The notes beneath the pieces were generated by a model. It made no database searches and was not told the DNA's origin. It saw only the letters and a list, made by a program, of their open reading frames with translations. Positions 62,951 to 64,000 of a stretch of DNA of 64,000 bases are shown piece by piece. The DNA is from Sporosarcina sp. BP05 (GTDB lineage: Bacteria > Bacillota > Bacilli > Bacillales_A > Planococcaceae). Location: the NCBI RefSeq assembly GCF_014282005.1, contig NZ_JACFTD010000004.1, forward strand, positions 186,001 through 250,000. The letters are read 5' to 3'. Position 1 is the stretch's first letter, and each line of letters opens with the position of its first letter. The position numbers and the translations under genes are program-made.

Positions 62951-64000
62951 TCAAACCCACTCCTCTGTTTGTAGTTTCTCATACACAGTACGCCATTCAC
63001 TTAGTTGTTCCGTTCCTTGAAGATGTGTTCGCTCAGAGGCAATCTGATTCAAACTTTCTTTCAGCAAGTGCTGTCTTAGCCCTTCCGCTTCACTGTCGAT
63101 CCAACGGTCCGCCCACTTTTCAAGCAATTCTTTTTCACGACCAAGATAAATCGACGCATCCGCTTTCAACAATTCTTCCAATCGGACTTTCAATACATCA
63201 CGCTCTCCCTTTTCGAAGAAGGCCTTCTGATTTTTGAACAATTTGTTGACACTTCCATAATTGTTCGAATCAGTGTATGGAGTTCCGAAAGACAACATGT
63301 CAGCATCTCGCGGTTCATAAGGTGAAGGTGCAATGGAGCTATCCTTGTCAGTTAATCCTGAAATTTCTATACGTTGCCGATTAGTCAACTGCTTTTTCAT
63401 GAAATTTAGCATTCGCAAGTTCGTCACTTTAAGCTCTTGTGTCAAATCAAATCCAATCATTTGCACGGTTTCAGCTAGTGCACCTTTCAATGCCCGGTCT
63501 GCAGAATTGTTAACGAAAACAGATGGACTGTACGCCTCTTTGAAGAAATCACCGAAACGTAAAAATACACGTTGCAAAATGTAGTAGACAAGTTCGCTTA
63601 ATTCATCATGAGTTGCTTTTGTTAGCACTTGCGTAAATTTGTGTGAGAAATGTTGGCGCACTTCCCCTTCAAGTTTGTTCAATTCGTCCAATCTTTCCGC
63701 CTTACGTGTTCGATTTGTTTCTGTCCGGCTAATAAGTGAGGAAAGTCGTTCAATTGTTTTTACCGCCTCTTCTTCGAGTGCCAGAACAGCAAGTCCTTTT
63801 AGATCATGTTCAAGAAAATAATGGAATTCTTCTTCAAAAGGCGCCATAAACGGATCCATCCGATTATCCACTTTTGCCTCAAGTGCCTGTAAACTTGAAA
63901 TCCCATGGACTCTAGGATTACGGATACCAAATTTCCGAAGTTCATCCCCAACGAATGTCTTAACTGCTTCCGCCTCTTCCGCATCAGATGCAAGGTCAAT
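62951..64000 (-). CDS. dynA: Dynamin-like GTPase (C-terminal part; runs off the window)
   Basis: The frame is open to the right edge and covers about 349 residues. Upstream residues read IDLASDAEEAEAVKTFVGDE then RVHGISSLQALEAK, the end of a dynamin GTPase domain. Then a long helical stalk follows with coiled-coil patterns, PSPYEPRDADMLSFGTPYTD, and a C-terminal helix. It is likely the second GTPase half of the large DynA/YpbR protein, which tethers membranes. The internal GTG at 63871 is not the start. Confidence 0.82.
   Translation of the reverse strand: MDLASDAEEAEAVKTFVGDELRKFGIRNPRVHGISSLQALEAKVDNRMDPFMAPFEEEFHYFLEHDLKGLAVLALEEEAVKTIERLSSLISRTETNRTRKAERLDELNKLEGEVRQHFSHKFTQVLTKATHDELSELVYYILQRVFLRFGDFFKEAYSPSVFVNNSADRALKGALAETVQMIGFDLTQELKVTNLRMLNFMKKQLTNRQRIEISGLTDKDSSIAPSPYEPRDADMLSFGTPYTDSNNYGSVNKLFKNQKAFFEKGERDVLKVRLEELLKADASIYLGREKELLEKWADRWIDSEAEGLRQHLLKESLNQIASERTHLQGTEQLSEWRTVYEKLQTEEWV

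Noticed and set aside
1-64000. CRISPR array, prophage or IS element
   Set aside because: No regularly spaced direct repeats, no transposase or phage structural genes were seen. The only mobile signals are the group I introns and the short palindromic repeats.

Overview
The window comes from a low-GC, endospore-forming member of the Bacillales, most likely a Planococcaceae genome of the Sporosarcina type. The evidence is a gene order that follows the Bacillus subtilis accB-spoIIIA-efp-aroQ-yqhQ-lipM-gcv-comG-yqg-yqf-sigA-dnaG-ccpN arm almost gene for gene, together with strong AGGAGG ribosome binding sites, sporulation and competence operons, and LTA synthase. Species assignment is inference. 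No rRNA, tRNA, CRISPR array, IS element or prophage was seen.

Region by region: 1-3.3 kb holds the end of an accB gene and a reduced spoIIIA operon (AC, AD, AE, a frame-broken AF, AG, AH). SpoIIIAA and SpoIIIAB are not at this locus; a repeat element and a terminator sit where they would be. 3.6-7.3 kb carries efp, an Xaa-Pro peptidase, aroQ, yqhR and yqhQ. 7.5-12.8 kb is the most remarkable part: a class II (B12-dependent) ribonucleotide reductase gene, nrdJ, split into four exons by three group I introns. One exon is only 30 nt long. Two introns carry unrelated homing endonuclease genes and the third is ORF-less. NrdR-type operators precede the gene. 13-20 kb has lipM, a rhodanese-like yqhL, and a glycine-cleavage operon (gcvT-gcvPA-gcvPB) behind a tandem glycine riboswitch, then aroK. 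20-24 kb is the comG pseudopilus operon. 24-36 kb carries yqgY, yqgX, yqgW, yqgU, ltaS, yqgQ, 5-formyl-THF cyclo-ligase, rpmG, pbpA, sodA, yqgC and a Na/Pi cotransporter. 36-49 kb holds isoprenoid genes ispG and ispH, the zur-znuBC zinc locus, DNA repair nfo, helicase cshB, yqfO-trmK, cytochrome cccA and an acyl-CoA dehydrogenase. 49-54.4 kb holds rpoD, dnaG, ppsR and ccpN. From 54.4 kb colinearity with B. subtilis is lost: a T-box-controlled single-chain glycyl-tRNA synthetase (glyQS), a Gly/Tyr/His-rich protein, mprF, an HD hydrolase, then a cspD-ypeQ-RNase H block, a phosphoesterase, a sulfurtransferase and the end of a dynamin-like gene.

Functional links: NrdR boxes tie nrdJ to dNTP control, and splicing of three introns adds an RNA-level requirement for making the enzyme. 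LipM makes the octanoyl precursor of the lipoyl group that the glycine cleavage system needs, and lies next to it. Zur probably senses zinc to control the adjacent ZnuBC transporter through a palindromic operator upstream of znuC. CcpN and PpsR form the conserved gluconeogenesis/PPDK regulatory pair. At least four copies of an imperfect-palindrome repeat and one double-hairpin element are scattered in intergenic positions.
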